The notes under the pieces: generated by a model
What the model saw: the letters and a program-made list of their open reading frames with translations, nothing else
Databases searched by the model: none
What the model was told of the DNA's origin: nothing
In this document: positions 47,311-58,630 of the stretch, in pieces
How the letters are laid out: each line of letters starts with the position of its first letter
Position numbering within the stretch: position 1 is the stretch's first letter
From: Ptiloglossa arizonensis
Lineage: Eukaryota > Arthropoda > Insecta > Hymenoptera > Colletidae
DNA: 64,000 nt
Direction of reading: 5' to 3'
NCBI RefSeq assembly: GCF_051014685.1
Contig: NW_027478872.1
Location: 310,001 to 374,000, forward strand
Program-made: the position numbers and the translations under genes

Positions 47311-50300
47311 CGATATATGGCAGTTTGGATGTATGAAACAGTTGAGAAACACAAAATTTTCGCAGTTCTGATGCTCGAAACGAATAACTAGAACGGCCTA
47401 GGGGAAAAGTACGCATACCGTTGTAATCGGGCGAGTTTCTACTTTCAGATGCAACAGAAATTTTGCGGATTAGTCAATCCGTTCGCGAGATATGCCAGTT
47501 TGGAGGTAAGAAACGCTTGAGAAACACAAAATTTTCGCAGTTCTGATGCTCGACAAGCATAACTAGAACGGTCTAGGGGAAAAGTACGCATACCGTTGTA
47601 ATCGGGCGACTTTCTACTTTCAAATGCAACAGAAATTTTGCGGATTGGTCAATCCGTTCGCGAGATATGGCAGTTTGGAGGTAAGAAACGCTTGAGAAAC
47701 TCAACATTTTCGCAGTTCTGATGCTCGAAACGAATAACTAGAGCGGCCTAGGGGAAAAGTACGCATTCCGTTGTAATCGGGCGAGTTTCTACTTTCAGAT
47801 GCAACAGAAATTTTGCGGATTGGTCAATCCGTTCGCGAGATATGGCAGTTTGGAGGTAAGAATCGCTTGTGAAACTCAAAATTTTCGCAGTTCTGATGCT
47901 CGAAACGAATAACTAGAACGGACTAGGGGAAAAGTACGCATATCGTTGTAATCGGGCGAGTTTCTACTTTCAGATGCAATAGAAATTTTGCGGATTGGTC
48001 AATCCGTTCGCCATATATGGCAGTTTGGAGGTAAGAAACGCTTGAGAAACTCAAAATTTTCGCAGTTCTGATGCTCGAAACGAATAACTAGAACGGCCTA
48101 GGGGAAAAGTACGCATACCGTTGTAATCGGGCGAGTTTCTACTTTCAGATGCAACAGAAATTTTGCGGATTAGTCAATCCGTTCGCGAGATATGGCAGTT
48201 TGGAGGTAAGAATCGCTTGAGAAACTCAAAATTTTCGCAGTTCTGATGCTCGACAAGCATAACGGGAACGGTCTAGGGGAAAAGTACGCATACCGTTGTA
48301 ATCGCGCGACTTTCTACTTTCAGATGAAACAGAAATTTTGCGGATTGGTCAATCCGTTCGCGAGATATGGCAGTTTGGAGGTAAGAAACGCTTGAGAAAC
48401 TCAAAATTTTCGCAGTTCAGATGCTCGAAACGAATAACTAGAACGGCCTAGGGGAAAAGTATGCATACCGTTGTAATCGGGCGAGTTTCTACTTTCAGAT
48501 GCAACAGAAATTTTGCGGATTAGTCAATCCGTTCGCGAGATATGGCAGTTTGGAGGTAAGAAACGCTTGAGAAACTCAAAATTTTCGCAGTTCTGATGCT
48601 CGAAACGAATAACTAGAACGGCCTAGGGGAAAAGTACGCATACCGTTGTAATCGTGCGACTTTCTACTTTCAGATGCAACAGAAATTTTGCGGATTGGTC
48701 AATCCGTTCGCGAGATATGGCAGTTTGGAGGTAAGAAACGCTTGAGAAACTCAACATTTTCGCAGTTCTGATGCTCGAAACGAATAACTAGAGTGGCCTA
48801 GGGGAAAAGTACGCATTCCGTTGTAATCGGGCGAGTTTCTACTTTCAGATGCAACAGAAATTTTGCGGATTGGTCAATCCGTTCGCGAGATATGGCAGTT
48901 TGGAGGTAAGAATCGCTTGAGAAACTCAACATTTTCGCAGTTCTGATGCTCGAAACGAATAACTAGAACGGCCTAGGGGAAAAGTACGCATTCCGTTGTA
49001 ATCGGGCGAGTTTCTACTTTCAGATGCAACAGAAATTTTGCGGATTGGTCAATCCTTTCGCGAGATATGGCAGTTTGGAGGTAAGAATCGCTTGAGAAAC
49101 TCAAAATTTTCGCAGTTCTGATGCTCGAAACGAATAACTAGAACGGACTGGGGGAAAAGTACGCATACTGTTGTAATCGGGCGAGTTTCTACTTTCAGAT
49201 GCGACAGAAATTTTGCGGATTGGTCAATCCGTTCGCCAGATATGGCAGTTTGGAGGTAAGAAACGCTTGAGAAACTCAAAATTTTCGCAGTTCTGATGCT
49301 CGAAACGAATAACTAGAACGGCCTAGGGGAAAAGTACGCATACTGTTGTAATCGGGCGAGTTTCTTCTTTCAGATGCAACAGAAATTTTGCGGATTGGTC
49401 AATCCGTTCGCGAGATATGGCAGTTTGTAGGTAAGAAACGCTTGAGGAACTCAACATTTTCGCAGTTCTGATGCTCGAAACGAATAACTAGAACGGCCTA
49501 GGGGAAAAGTACGCATTCCGTTGTAATCGGGCGAGTTTCTACTTTCAGATGCAACAGAAATTTTGCGGATTGGTCAATCCGTTCGCGAGATATGGCAGTT
49601 TGGAGGTAAGAATCGCTTGAGAAACTCAAAATTTTCGCAGTTCTGATGCTCGAAACGAATAACTAGAACGGACTAGGGGAAAAGTACGCATATCGTTGTA
49701 ATCGGGCGAGTTTCTACTTTCAGATGCAATAGAAATTTTGCGGATTGGTCAATCCGTTCGCCAGATATGGCAGTTTGGAGGTAAGAAACGCTTGAGAAAC
49801 TCAAAATTTTCGCAGTTCTGATGCTCGAAACGAATAACTAGAACGGCCTAGGGGAAAAGTACGCATACCGTTGTAATCGGGCGAGTTTCTACTTTCAGAT
49901 GCAACAGAAATTTTGCGGATTAGTCAATCCGTTCGCGAGATATGGCAGTTTGGAGGTAAGAAACGCTTGAGAAACTCAAAATTTTCGCAGTTCTGATGCT
50001 CGACAAGCATAACGAGAACGGTCTAGGGGAAAAGTACGCATACCGTTGTAATCGCGCGACTTTCTACTTTCAGATGAAACAGAAATTTTGCGGATTGGTC
50101 AATCCGTTCGCGAGATATGGCAGTTTGGAGGTAAGAAACGCTTGAGAAACTCAAAATTTTCGCAGTTCTGATGCTCGAAACGAATAACTAGAACGGCCTA
50201 GGGGAAAAGTATGCATACCGTTGTAATCGGGCGAGTTTCTACTTTCAGATGCAACAGAAATTTTGCGGATTAGTCAATCCGTTCGCGAGATATGGCAGTT

Positions 50301-51310
50301 TGGAGGTAAGAAACGCTTGAGAAACTCAAAATTTTCGCAGTTCTGATGCTCGACAAGCATAACTAGAACGGTCTAGGGGAAAAGTACGCATACCGTTGTA
50401 ATCGTGCGACTTTCTACTTTCAGATGAAACAGAAATTTTGCGGATTTGTCAATCCGTTCGCGAGATATGGCAGTTTGGAGGTAAGAAACGCTTGAGAAAC
50501 TCAACATTTTCGCAGTTCTGATGCTCGAAACGAATAACTAGAACGGCCTAGGGTAAAAGTACGCATTCCGTTGTAATCGGGCGAGTTTCTACTTTCAGAT
50601 GCAACAGAAATTTTGCGGATTGGTCAATCCGTTCGCGAGATATGGCAGTTTGGAAGTATGAAACACTTGAGAAACACAAAATTTTCGCAGTTCTGATGCT
50701 CGAAACGAATAACTAGAACTACCTAGGTGAAAGGTACGCATACCGTTGTAATCGGGCTAGTTTCTACTTTCAGATGCAAGAGAAATTTTGCGGATTAGTC
50801 AATCCGTTCGCGAGATATGGCAGTTTGGAGGTAAGAAACGCTTGAGAAACTCAAAATTTTCGCAGTTCTGATGCTCGACAAGCATAACTAGAACGGTTCA
50901 GGGGAAAAGTACGCATACTGTTGTAATCGGGCGAGTTTCTACTTTCAGATGCAACAGAAATTTTGCGGATTGGTCAATCCGTTCGCGAGATATGGCAGTT
51001 TGTAGGTAAGAATCGCTTGAGAAACTTAACATTTTCGCAGTTCTGATGCTCGAAACGAATAACTAGAACGGCCTAGGGGAAAAGTACGCATTCCGTTGTA
51101 ATCGGGCGAGTTTCTACTTTCAGATGCAATAGAAATTTTGCGGGTTGGTCAATCCGTTCGCGAGATATGGCAGTTTGGAGGTAAGGAACGCTTGAGAAAC
51201 TCAAAATTTTCGCAGTTCTGATGCTCGAAACGAATAACTAGAACATCCTAGGGGAAAAGTATGCATACCGTTGTAATCGGGCGAGTTTCTACTTTCAGAT
51301 GCAACAGAAA
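47311..51310 (+). repeat. 24-mer higher-order repeat, copy 3, incomplete at its right end
   Basis: It follows copy 2 at offset 5,250 for most of its length, then at 4,200 after the 6-mer that only copy 2 has. AACGGGAACG is at 48,261, AATCCTTTCG near 49,054, AACTACCTAGG at 50,717 and AACATCCTAGG near 51,243. From about 51,310 the expected last monomer is replaced by other subtypes. It shows a short conversion-like patch at 48,604-48,622 and a private CCATATATGG at 48,011. The right end overlaps the 14-mer duplication. Confidence 0.85.
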
Positions 51311-53145
51311 TTTTGCGGATTAGTCAATCTGTTCGCGAGATATGGCAGTTTGGAGGTAAGAATCGCTTGAGAAACTCAACATTTTCGCAGTTCTGATGCT
51401 CGAAACGAATAACTAGAACGGCCTAGGGTAAAAGTACGCACTCCGTTGTAATGGGGCGAGTTTCTACTTTCAGATGCAACAGAAATTTTGCGGATTGGTC
51501 AATCCGTTCGCGAGATATGGCAGTTTGGAAGTATGAAACACTTGAGAAACACAAAATTTTCGCAGTTCTGATGCTCGAAACGAATAACTAGAACGACCTA
51601 GGTGAAAGGTACGCATACCGTTGTAATCGGGCTAGTTTCTACTTTCAGATGCAAGAGAAATTTTGCGGATTAGTCAATCCGTTCGCGAGATATGGCAGTT
51701 TGGAGGTAAGAAACGCTTGAGAAACTCAAAATTTTCGCAGTTCTGATGCTCGACAAGCATAACTAGAACGGTCTAGGGGAAAAGTACGCATACCGTTGTA
51801 ATCGGGCGACTTTCTACTTTCAGATGCAACAGAAATTTTGCGGATTGGTCAATCCGTTCGCGAGATATGGCAGTTTGGAGGTAAGAATCGCTTGAGAAGC
51901 TCAAAATTTTCGCAGTTCTGATGCTCGAAACGAATAACTAGAACGGACTAGGGGAATAGTACGCATACCGTTGTAATCGGGCGAGTTTCTACTTTCAGAT
52001 GCGACAGAAATTTTGCGGATTGGTCAATCCGTTCGCCAGATATGGCAGTTTGGAGGTAAGAAACGCTTGAGAAACTCAAAATTTTCGCAGTTCTGATGCT
52101 CGAAACGAATAACTAGAACGGCCTAGGGGAAAAGTACGCATACCGTTGTAATCGGGCGAGTTTCTACTTTCAGATGCAACAGAAATTTTGCGGATTAGTC
52201 AATCCGTTCGCGAGATATGGCAGCATGGAGGTAAGAAACGCTTGAGAAACTCAAAATTTTCGCAGTTCTGATGCTCGACAAGCATAACTAGAACGGTTCA
52301 GGGGAAAAGTACGCATACTGTTGTAATCGGGCGAGTTTCTACTTTCAGATGCAACAGAAATTTTGCGGATTAGTCAATCCGTTCGCGATATATGGCAGTT
52401 TGGATGTATGAAACAGTTGAGAAACACAAAATTTTCGCAGTTCTGATGCTCGAAACGAATAACTAGAACGGCCTAGGGGAAAAGTACGCATACCGTTGTA
52501 ATCGGGCGAGTTTCTACTTTCAGATGCAACAGAAATTTTGCGGATTAGTCAATCCGTTCGCGAGATATGCCAGTTTGGAGGTAAGAAACGCTTGAGAAAC
52601 ACAAAATTTTCGCAGTTCTGATGCTCGACAAGCATAACTAGAACGGTCTAGGGGAAAAGTACGCATACCGTTGTAATCGGGCGACTTTCTACTTTCAGAT
52701 GCAACAGAAATTTTGCGGATTGGTCAATCCGTTCGCGAGATATGGCAGTTTGGAGGTAAGAAACGCTTGAGAAACTCAACATTTTCGCAGTTCTGATGCT
52801 CGAAACGAATAACTAGAGCGGCCTAGGGGAAAAGTACGCATTCCGTTGTAATCGGGCGAGTTTCTACTTTCAGATGCAACAGAAATTTTGCGGATTGGTC
52901 AATCCGTTCGCGAGATATGGCAGTTTGGAGGTAAGAATCGCTTGTGAAACTCAAAATTTTCGCCGTTCTGATGCTCGAAACGAATAACTAGAACGGACTA
53001 GGGGAAAAGTACGCATATCGTTGTAATCGGGCGAGTTTCTACTTTCAGATGCAATAGAAATTTTGCGGATTGGTCAATCCGTTCGCCAGATATGGCAGTT
53101 TGGAGGTAAGAAACGCTTGAGAAACTCAAAATTTTCGCAGTTCTG
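50696..53145 (+). repeat. 14-monomer (2,450-bp) tandem duplication, copy 1
   Basis: Markers at offset 2,450: AACTACCTAGG (50,717 and 53,167), GGTTCAGGGG, the rare GAAACTTAAC (near 51,021 and 53,471), AACATCCTAGG (51,241 and 53,691) and CAATCTGTTC (near 51,326 and 53,776). The exchange point can lie anywhere in the identical stretch 53,127-53,169, so the stated edges are uncertain by about 40 bp. Confidence 0.85.
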
Positions 53146-55595
53146 ATGCTCGAAACGAATAACTAGAACTACCTAGGTGAAAGGTACGCATACCGTTGTA
53201 ATCGGGCTAGTTTCTACTTTCAGATGCAAGAGAAATTTTGCGGATTAGTCAATCCGTTCGCGAGATATGGCAGTTTGGAGGTAAGAAACGCTTGAGAAAC
53301 TCAAAATTTTCGCAGTTCTGATGCTCGACAAGCATAACTAGAACGGTTCAGGGGAAAAGTACGCATACTGTTGTAATCGGGCGAGTTTCTACTTTCAGAT
53401 GCAACAGAAATTTTGCGGATTGGTCAATCCGTTCGCGAGATATGGCAGTTTGTAGGTAAGAATCGCTTGAGAAACTTAACATTTTCGCAGTTCTGATGCT
53501 CGAAACGAATAACTAGAACGGCCTAGGGGAAAAGTACGCATTCCGTTGTAATCGGGCGAGTTTCTACTTTCAGATGCAATAGAAATTTTGCGGGTTGGTC
53601 AATCCGTTCGCGAGATATGGCAGTTTGGAGGTAAGGAACGCTTGAGAAACTCAAAATTTTCGCAGTTCTGATGCTCGAAACGAATAACTAGAACATCCTA
53701 GGGGAAAAGTATGCATACCGTTGTAATCGGGCGAGTTTCTACTTTCAGATGCAACAGAAATTTTGCGGATTAGTCAATCTGTTCGCGAGATATGGCAGTT
53801 TGGAGGTAAGAATCGCTTGAGAAACTCAACATTTTCGCAGTTCTGATGCTCGAAACGAATAACTAGAACGGCCTAGGGTAAAAGTACGCACTCCGTTGTA
53901 ATGGGGCGAGTTTCTACTTTCAGATGCAACAGAAATTTTGCGGATTGGTCAATCCGTTCGCGAGATATGGCAGTTTGGAAGTATGAAACACTTGAGAAAC
54001 ACAAAATTTTCGCAGTTCTGATGCTCGAAACGAATAACTAGAACGACCTAGGTGAAAGGTACGCATACCGTTGTAATCGGGCTAGTTTCTACTTTCAGAT
54101 GCAAGAGAAATTTTGCGGATTAGTCAATCCGTTCGCGAGATATGGCAGTTTGGAGGTAAGAAACGCTTGAGAAACTCAAAATTTTCGCAGTTCTGATGCT
54201 CGACAAGCATAACTAGAACGGTCTAGGGGAAAAGTACGCATACCGTTGTAATCGGGCGACTTTCTACTTTCAGATGCAACAGAAATTTTGCGGATTGGTC
54301 AATCCGTTCGCGAGATATGGCAGTTTGGAGGTAAGAATCGCTTGAGAAGCTCAAAATTTTCGCAGTTCTGATGCTCGAAACGAATAACTAGAACGGACTA
54401 GGGGAATAGTACGCATACCGTTGTAATCGGGCGAGTTTCTACTTTCAGATGCGACAGAAATTTTGCGGATTGGTCAATCCGTTCGCCAGATATGGCAGTT
54501 TGGAGGTAAGAAACGCTTGAGAAACTCAAAATTTTCGCAGTTCTGATGCTCGAAACGAATAACTAGAACGGCCTAGGGGAAAAGTACGCATACCGTTGTA
54601 ATCGGGCGAGTTTCTACTTTCAGATGCAACAGAAATTTTGCGGATTAGTCAATCCGTTCGCGAGATATGGCAGCATGGAGGTAAGAAACGCTTGAGAAAC
54701 TCAAAATTTTCGCAGTTCTGATGCTCGACAAGCATAACTAGAACGGTTCAGGGGAAAAGTACGCATACTGTTGTAATCGGGCGAGTTTCTACTTTCAGAT
54801 GCAACAGAAATTTTGCGGATTAGTCAATCCGTTCGCGATATATGGCAGTTTGGATGTATGAAACAGTTGAGAAACACAAAATTTTCGCAGTTCTGATGCT
54901 CGAAACGAATAACTAGAACGGCCTAGGGGAAAAGTACGCATACCGTTGTAATCGGGCGAGTTTCTACTTTCAGATGCAACAGAAATTTTGCGGATTAGTC
55001 AATCCGTTCGCGAGATATGCCAGTTTGGAGGTAAGAAACGCTTGAGAAACACAAAATTTTCGCAGTTCTGATGCTCGACAAGCATAACTAGAACGGTCTA
55101 GGGGAAAAGTACGCATACCGTTGTAATCGGGCGACTTTCTACTTTCAGATGCAACAGAAATTTTGCGGATTGGTCAATCCGTTCGCGAGATATGGCAGTT
55201 TGGAGGTAAGAAACGCTTGAGAAACTCAACATTTTCGCAGTTCTGATGCTCGAAACGAATAACTAGAGCGGCCTAGGGGAAAAGTACGCATTCCGTTGTA
55301 ATCGGGCGAGTTTCTACTTTCAGATGCAACAGAAATTTTGCGGATTGGTCAATCCGTTCGCGAGATATGGCAGTTTGGAGGTAAGAATCGCTTGTGAAAC
55401 TCAAAATTTTCGCCGTTCTGATGCTCGAAACGAATAACTAGAACGGACTAGGGGAAAAGTACGCATATCGTTGTAATCGGGCGAGTTTCTACTTTCAGAT
55501 GCAATAGAAATTTTGCGGATTGGTCAATCCGTTCGCCAGATATGGCAGTTTGGAGGTAAGAAACGCTTGAGAAACTCAAAATTTTCGCAGTTCTG
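53146..55595 (+). repeat. 14-monomer tandem duplication, copy 2
   Basis: It begins inside a hybrid monomer (53,110-53,284) whose left part is GAAACGCTTGAGAAACTC type and whose right part is the AACTACCTAGGTGAAAGG type. No substitution from copy 1 was noticed, including the rare CGCCGTTCTG (near 52,962 and 55,412) and GGGGAATAG variants, so the duplication is recent. Confidence 0.85.
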
Positions 55596-56355
55596 ATGCT
55601 CGAAACGAATAACTAGAACGGCCTAGGGGAAAAGTACGCATACCGTTGTAATCGGGCGAGTTTCTACTTTCAGATGCAACAGAAATTTTGCGGATTTGTC
55701 AATCCGTTCGCGAGATATGGCAGTTTGGAGGTAAGAAACGCTTGAGAAACTCAAAATTTTCGCAGTTCTGATGCTCGACAAGCATAACGGGAACGGTCTA
55801 GGGGAAAAGTACGCATACCGTTGTAATCGCGCGACTTTCTACTTTCAGATGAAACAGAAATTTTGCGGATTGGTCAATCCGTTCGCGAGATATGGCAGTT
55901 TGGAGGTAAGAAACGCTTGAGAAACTCAAAATTTTCGCAGTTCAGATGCTCGAAACGAATAACTAGAACGGCCTAGGGGAAAAGTATGCATACCGTTGTA
56001 ATCGGGCGAGTTTCTACTTTCAGATGCAACAGAAATTTTGCGGATTAGTCAATCCGTTCGCGAGATATGGCAGTTTGGATGTAAGAAACGCTTGAGAAAC
56101 TCAAAATTTTCGCAGTTCTGATGCTCGACAAGCATAACTAGAACGGTCTAGGGGAAAAGTACGCATACCGTTGTAATCGGGCGAGTTTCTACTTTCAGAT
56201 GCAACAGAAATTTTGCGGATTGGTCAATCCGTTCGCGAGATATGGCAGTTTGGAGGTAAGAAACGCTTGAGAAACTCAACATTTTCGCAGTTCTGATGCT
56301 CGAAACGAATAACTAGAGCGGCCTAGGGGAAAAGTACGCATTCCGTTGTAATCGG
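54081..56355 (+). repeat. 13-monomer (2,275-bp) tandem duplication, copy 1
   Basis: Overlaps the right part of the 14-mer copy. Markers at offset 2,275 are GGCTAGTTT (54,081 and 56,356), CGATATATGG (54,836 and 57,111), CGCCGTTCTG and AACGGGAACG (55,786 and 58,061). It thus duplicates a segment that had already been duplicated, giving a relative order of events: 14-mer first, 13-mer second. Confidence 0.83.
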
Positions 56356-56434
56356 GCTAGTTTCTACTTTCAGATGCAAGAGAAATTTTGCGGATTAGTC
56401 AATCCGTTCGCGAGATATGGCAGTTTGGAGGTAA
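56260..56434 (+). repeat. Hybrid monomer at an unequal-exchange point
   Basis: The left side is the GAGCGGCC / TTCCGTTG subtype and the right side the GGCTAGTTT / CAAGAGAAATT subtype. The switch is confined to 56,343-56,357, a 15-bp identical stretch that lies inside the CENP-B-box-like 17-mer. This is the sharpest exchange point I can place in the window. Confidence 0.8.
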
Positions 56435-58630
56435 GAAACGCTTGAGAAACTCAAAATTTTCGCAGTTCTGATGCTCGACAAGCATAACTAGAACGGTCTA
56501 GGGGAAAAGTACGCATACCGTTGTAATCGGGCGACTTTCTACTTTCAGATGCAACAGAAATTTTGCGGATTGGTCAATCCGTTCGCGAGATATGGCAGTT
56601 TGGAGGTAAGAATCGCTTGAGAAGCTCAAAATTTTCGCAGTTCTGATGCTCGAAACGAATAACTAGAACGGACTAGGGGAATAGTACGCATACCGTTGTA
56701 ATCGGGCGAGTTTCTACTTTCAGATGCGACAGAAATTTTGCGGATTGGTCAATCCGTTCGCCAGATATGGCAGTTTGGAGGTAAGAAACGCTTGAGAAAC
56801 TCAAAATTTTCGCAGTTCTGATGCTCGAAACGAATAACTAGAACGGCCTAGGGGAAAAGTACGCATACCGTTGTAATCGGGCGAGTTTCTACTTTCAGAT
56901 GCAACAGAAATTTTGCGGATTAGTCAATCCGTTCGCGAGATATGGCAGCATGGAGGTAAGAAACGCTTGAGAAACTCAAAATTTTCGCAGTTCTGATGCT
57001 CGACAAGCATAACTAGAACGGTTCAGGGGAAAAGTACGCATACTGTTGTAATCGGGCGAGTTTCTACTTTCAGATGCAACAGAAATTTTGCGGATTAGTC
57101 AATCCGTTCGCGATATATGGCAGTTTGGATGTATGAAACAGTTGAGAAACACAAAATTTTCGCAGTTCTGATGCTCGAAACGAATAACTAGAACGGCCTA
57201 GGGGAAAAGTACGCATACCGTTGTAATCGGGCGAGTTTCTACTTTCAGATGCAACAGAAATTTTGCGGATTAGTCAATCCGTTCGCGAGATATGCCAGTT
57301 TGGAGGTAAGAAACGCTTGAGAAACACAAAATTTTCGCAGTTCTGATGCTCGACAAGCATAACTAGAACGGTCTAGGGGAAAAGTACGCATACCGTTGTA
57401 ATCGGGCGACTTTCTACTTTCAGATGCAACAGAAATTTTGCGGATTGGTCAATCCGTTCGCGAGATATGGCAGTTTGGAGGTAAGAAACGCTTGAGAAAC
57501 TCAACATTTTCGCAGTTCTGATGCTCGAAACGAATAACTAGAGCGGCCTAGGGGAAAAGTACGCATTCCGTTGTAATCGGGCGAGTTTCTACTTTCAGAT
57601 GCAACAGAAATTTTGCGGATTGGTCAATCCGTTCGCGAGATATGGCAGTTTGGAGGTAAGAATCGCTTGTGAAACTCAAAATTTTCGCCGTTCTGATGCT
57701 CGAAACGAATAACTAGAACGGACTAGGGGAAAAGTACGCATATCGTTGTAATCGGGCGAGTTTCTACTTTCAGATGCAATAGAAATTTTGCGGATTGGTC
57801 AATCCGTTCGCCAGATATGGCAGTTTGGAGGTAAGAAACGCTTGAGAAACTCAAAATTTTCGCAGTTCTGATGCTCGAAACGAATAACTAGAACGGCCTA
57901 GGGGAAAAGTACGCATACCGTTGTAATCGGGCGAGTTTCTACTTTCAGATGCAACAGAAATTTTGCGGATTTGTCAATCCGTTCGCGAGATATGGCAGTT
58001 TGGAGGTAAGAAACGCTTGAGAAACTCAAAATTTTCGCAGTTCTGATGCTCGACAAGCATAACGGGAACGGTCTAGGGGAAAAGTACGCATACCGTTGTA
58101 ATCGCGCGACTTTCTACTTTCAGATGAAACAGAAATTTTGCGGATTGGTCAATCCGTTCGCGAGATATGGCAGTTTGGAGGTAAGAAACGCTTGAGAAAC
58201 TCAAAATTTTCGCAGTTCAGATGCTCGAAACGAATAACTAGAACGGCCTAGGGGAAAAGTATGCATACCGTTGTAATCGGGCGAGTTTCTACTTTCAGAT
58301 GCAACAGAAATTTTGCGGATTAGTCAATCCGTTCGCGAGATATGGCAGTTTGGATGTAAGAAACGCTTGAGAAACTCAAAATTTTCGCAGTTCTGATGCT
58401 CGACAAGCATAACTAGAACGGTCTAGGGGAAAAGTACGCATACCGTTGTAATCGGGCGAGTTTCTACTTTCAGATGCAACAGAAATTTTGCGGATTGGTC
58501 AATCCGTTCGCGAGATATGGCAGTTTGGAGGTAAGAAACGCTTGAGAAACTCAACATTTTCGCAGTTCTGATGCTCGAAACGAATAACTAGAGCGGCCTA
58601 GGGGAAAAGTACGCATTCCGTTGTAATCGG
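56356..58630 (+). repeat. 13-monomer tandem duplication, copy 2
   Basis: It begins inside the hybrid monomer at 56,260-56,434 and ends where 58,621 reads GGGCGAG instead of GGGCTAG. I noticed no substitution between the copies. Confidence 0.83.
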
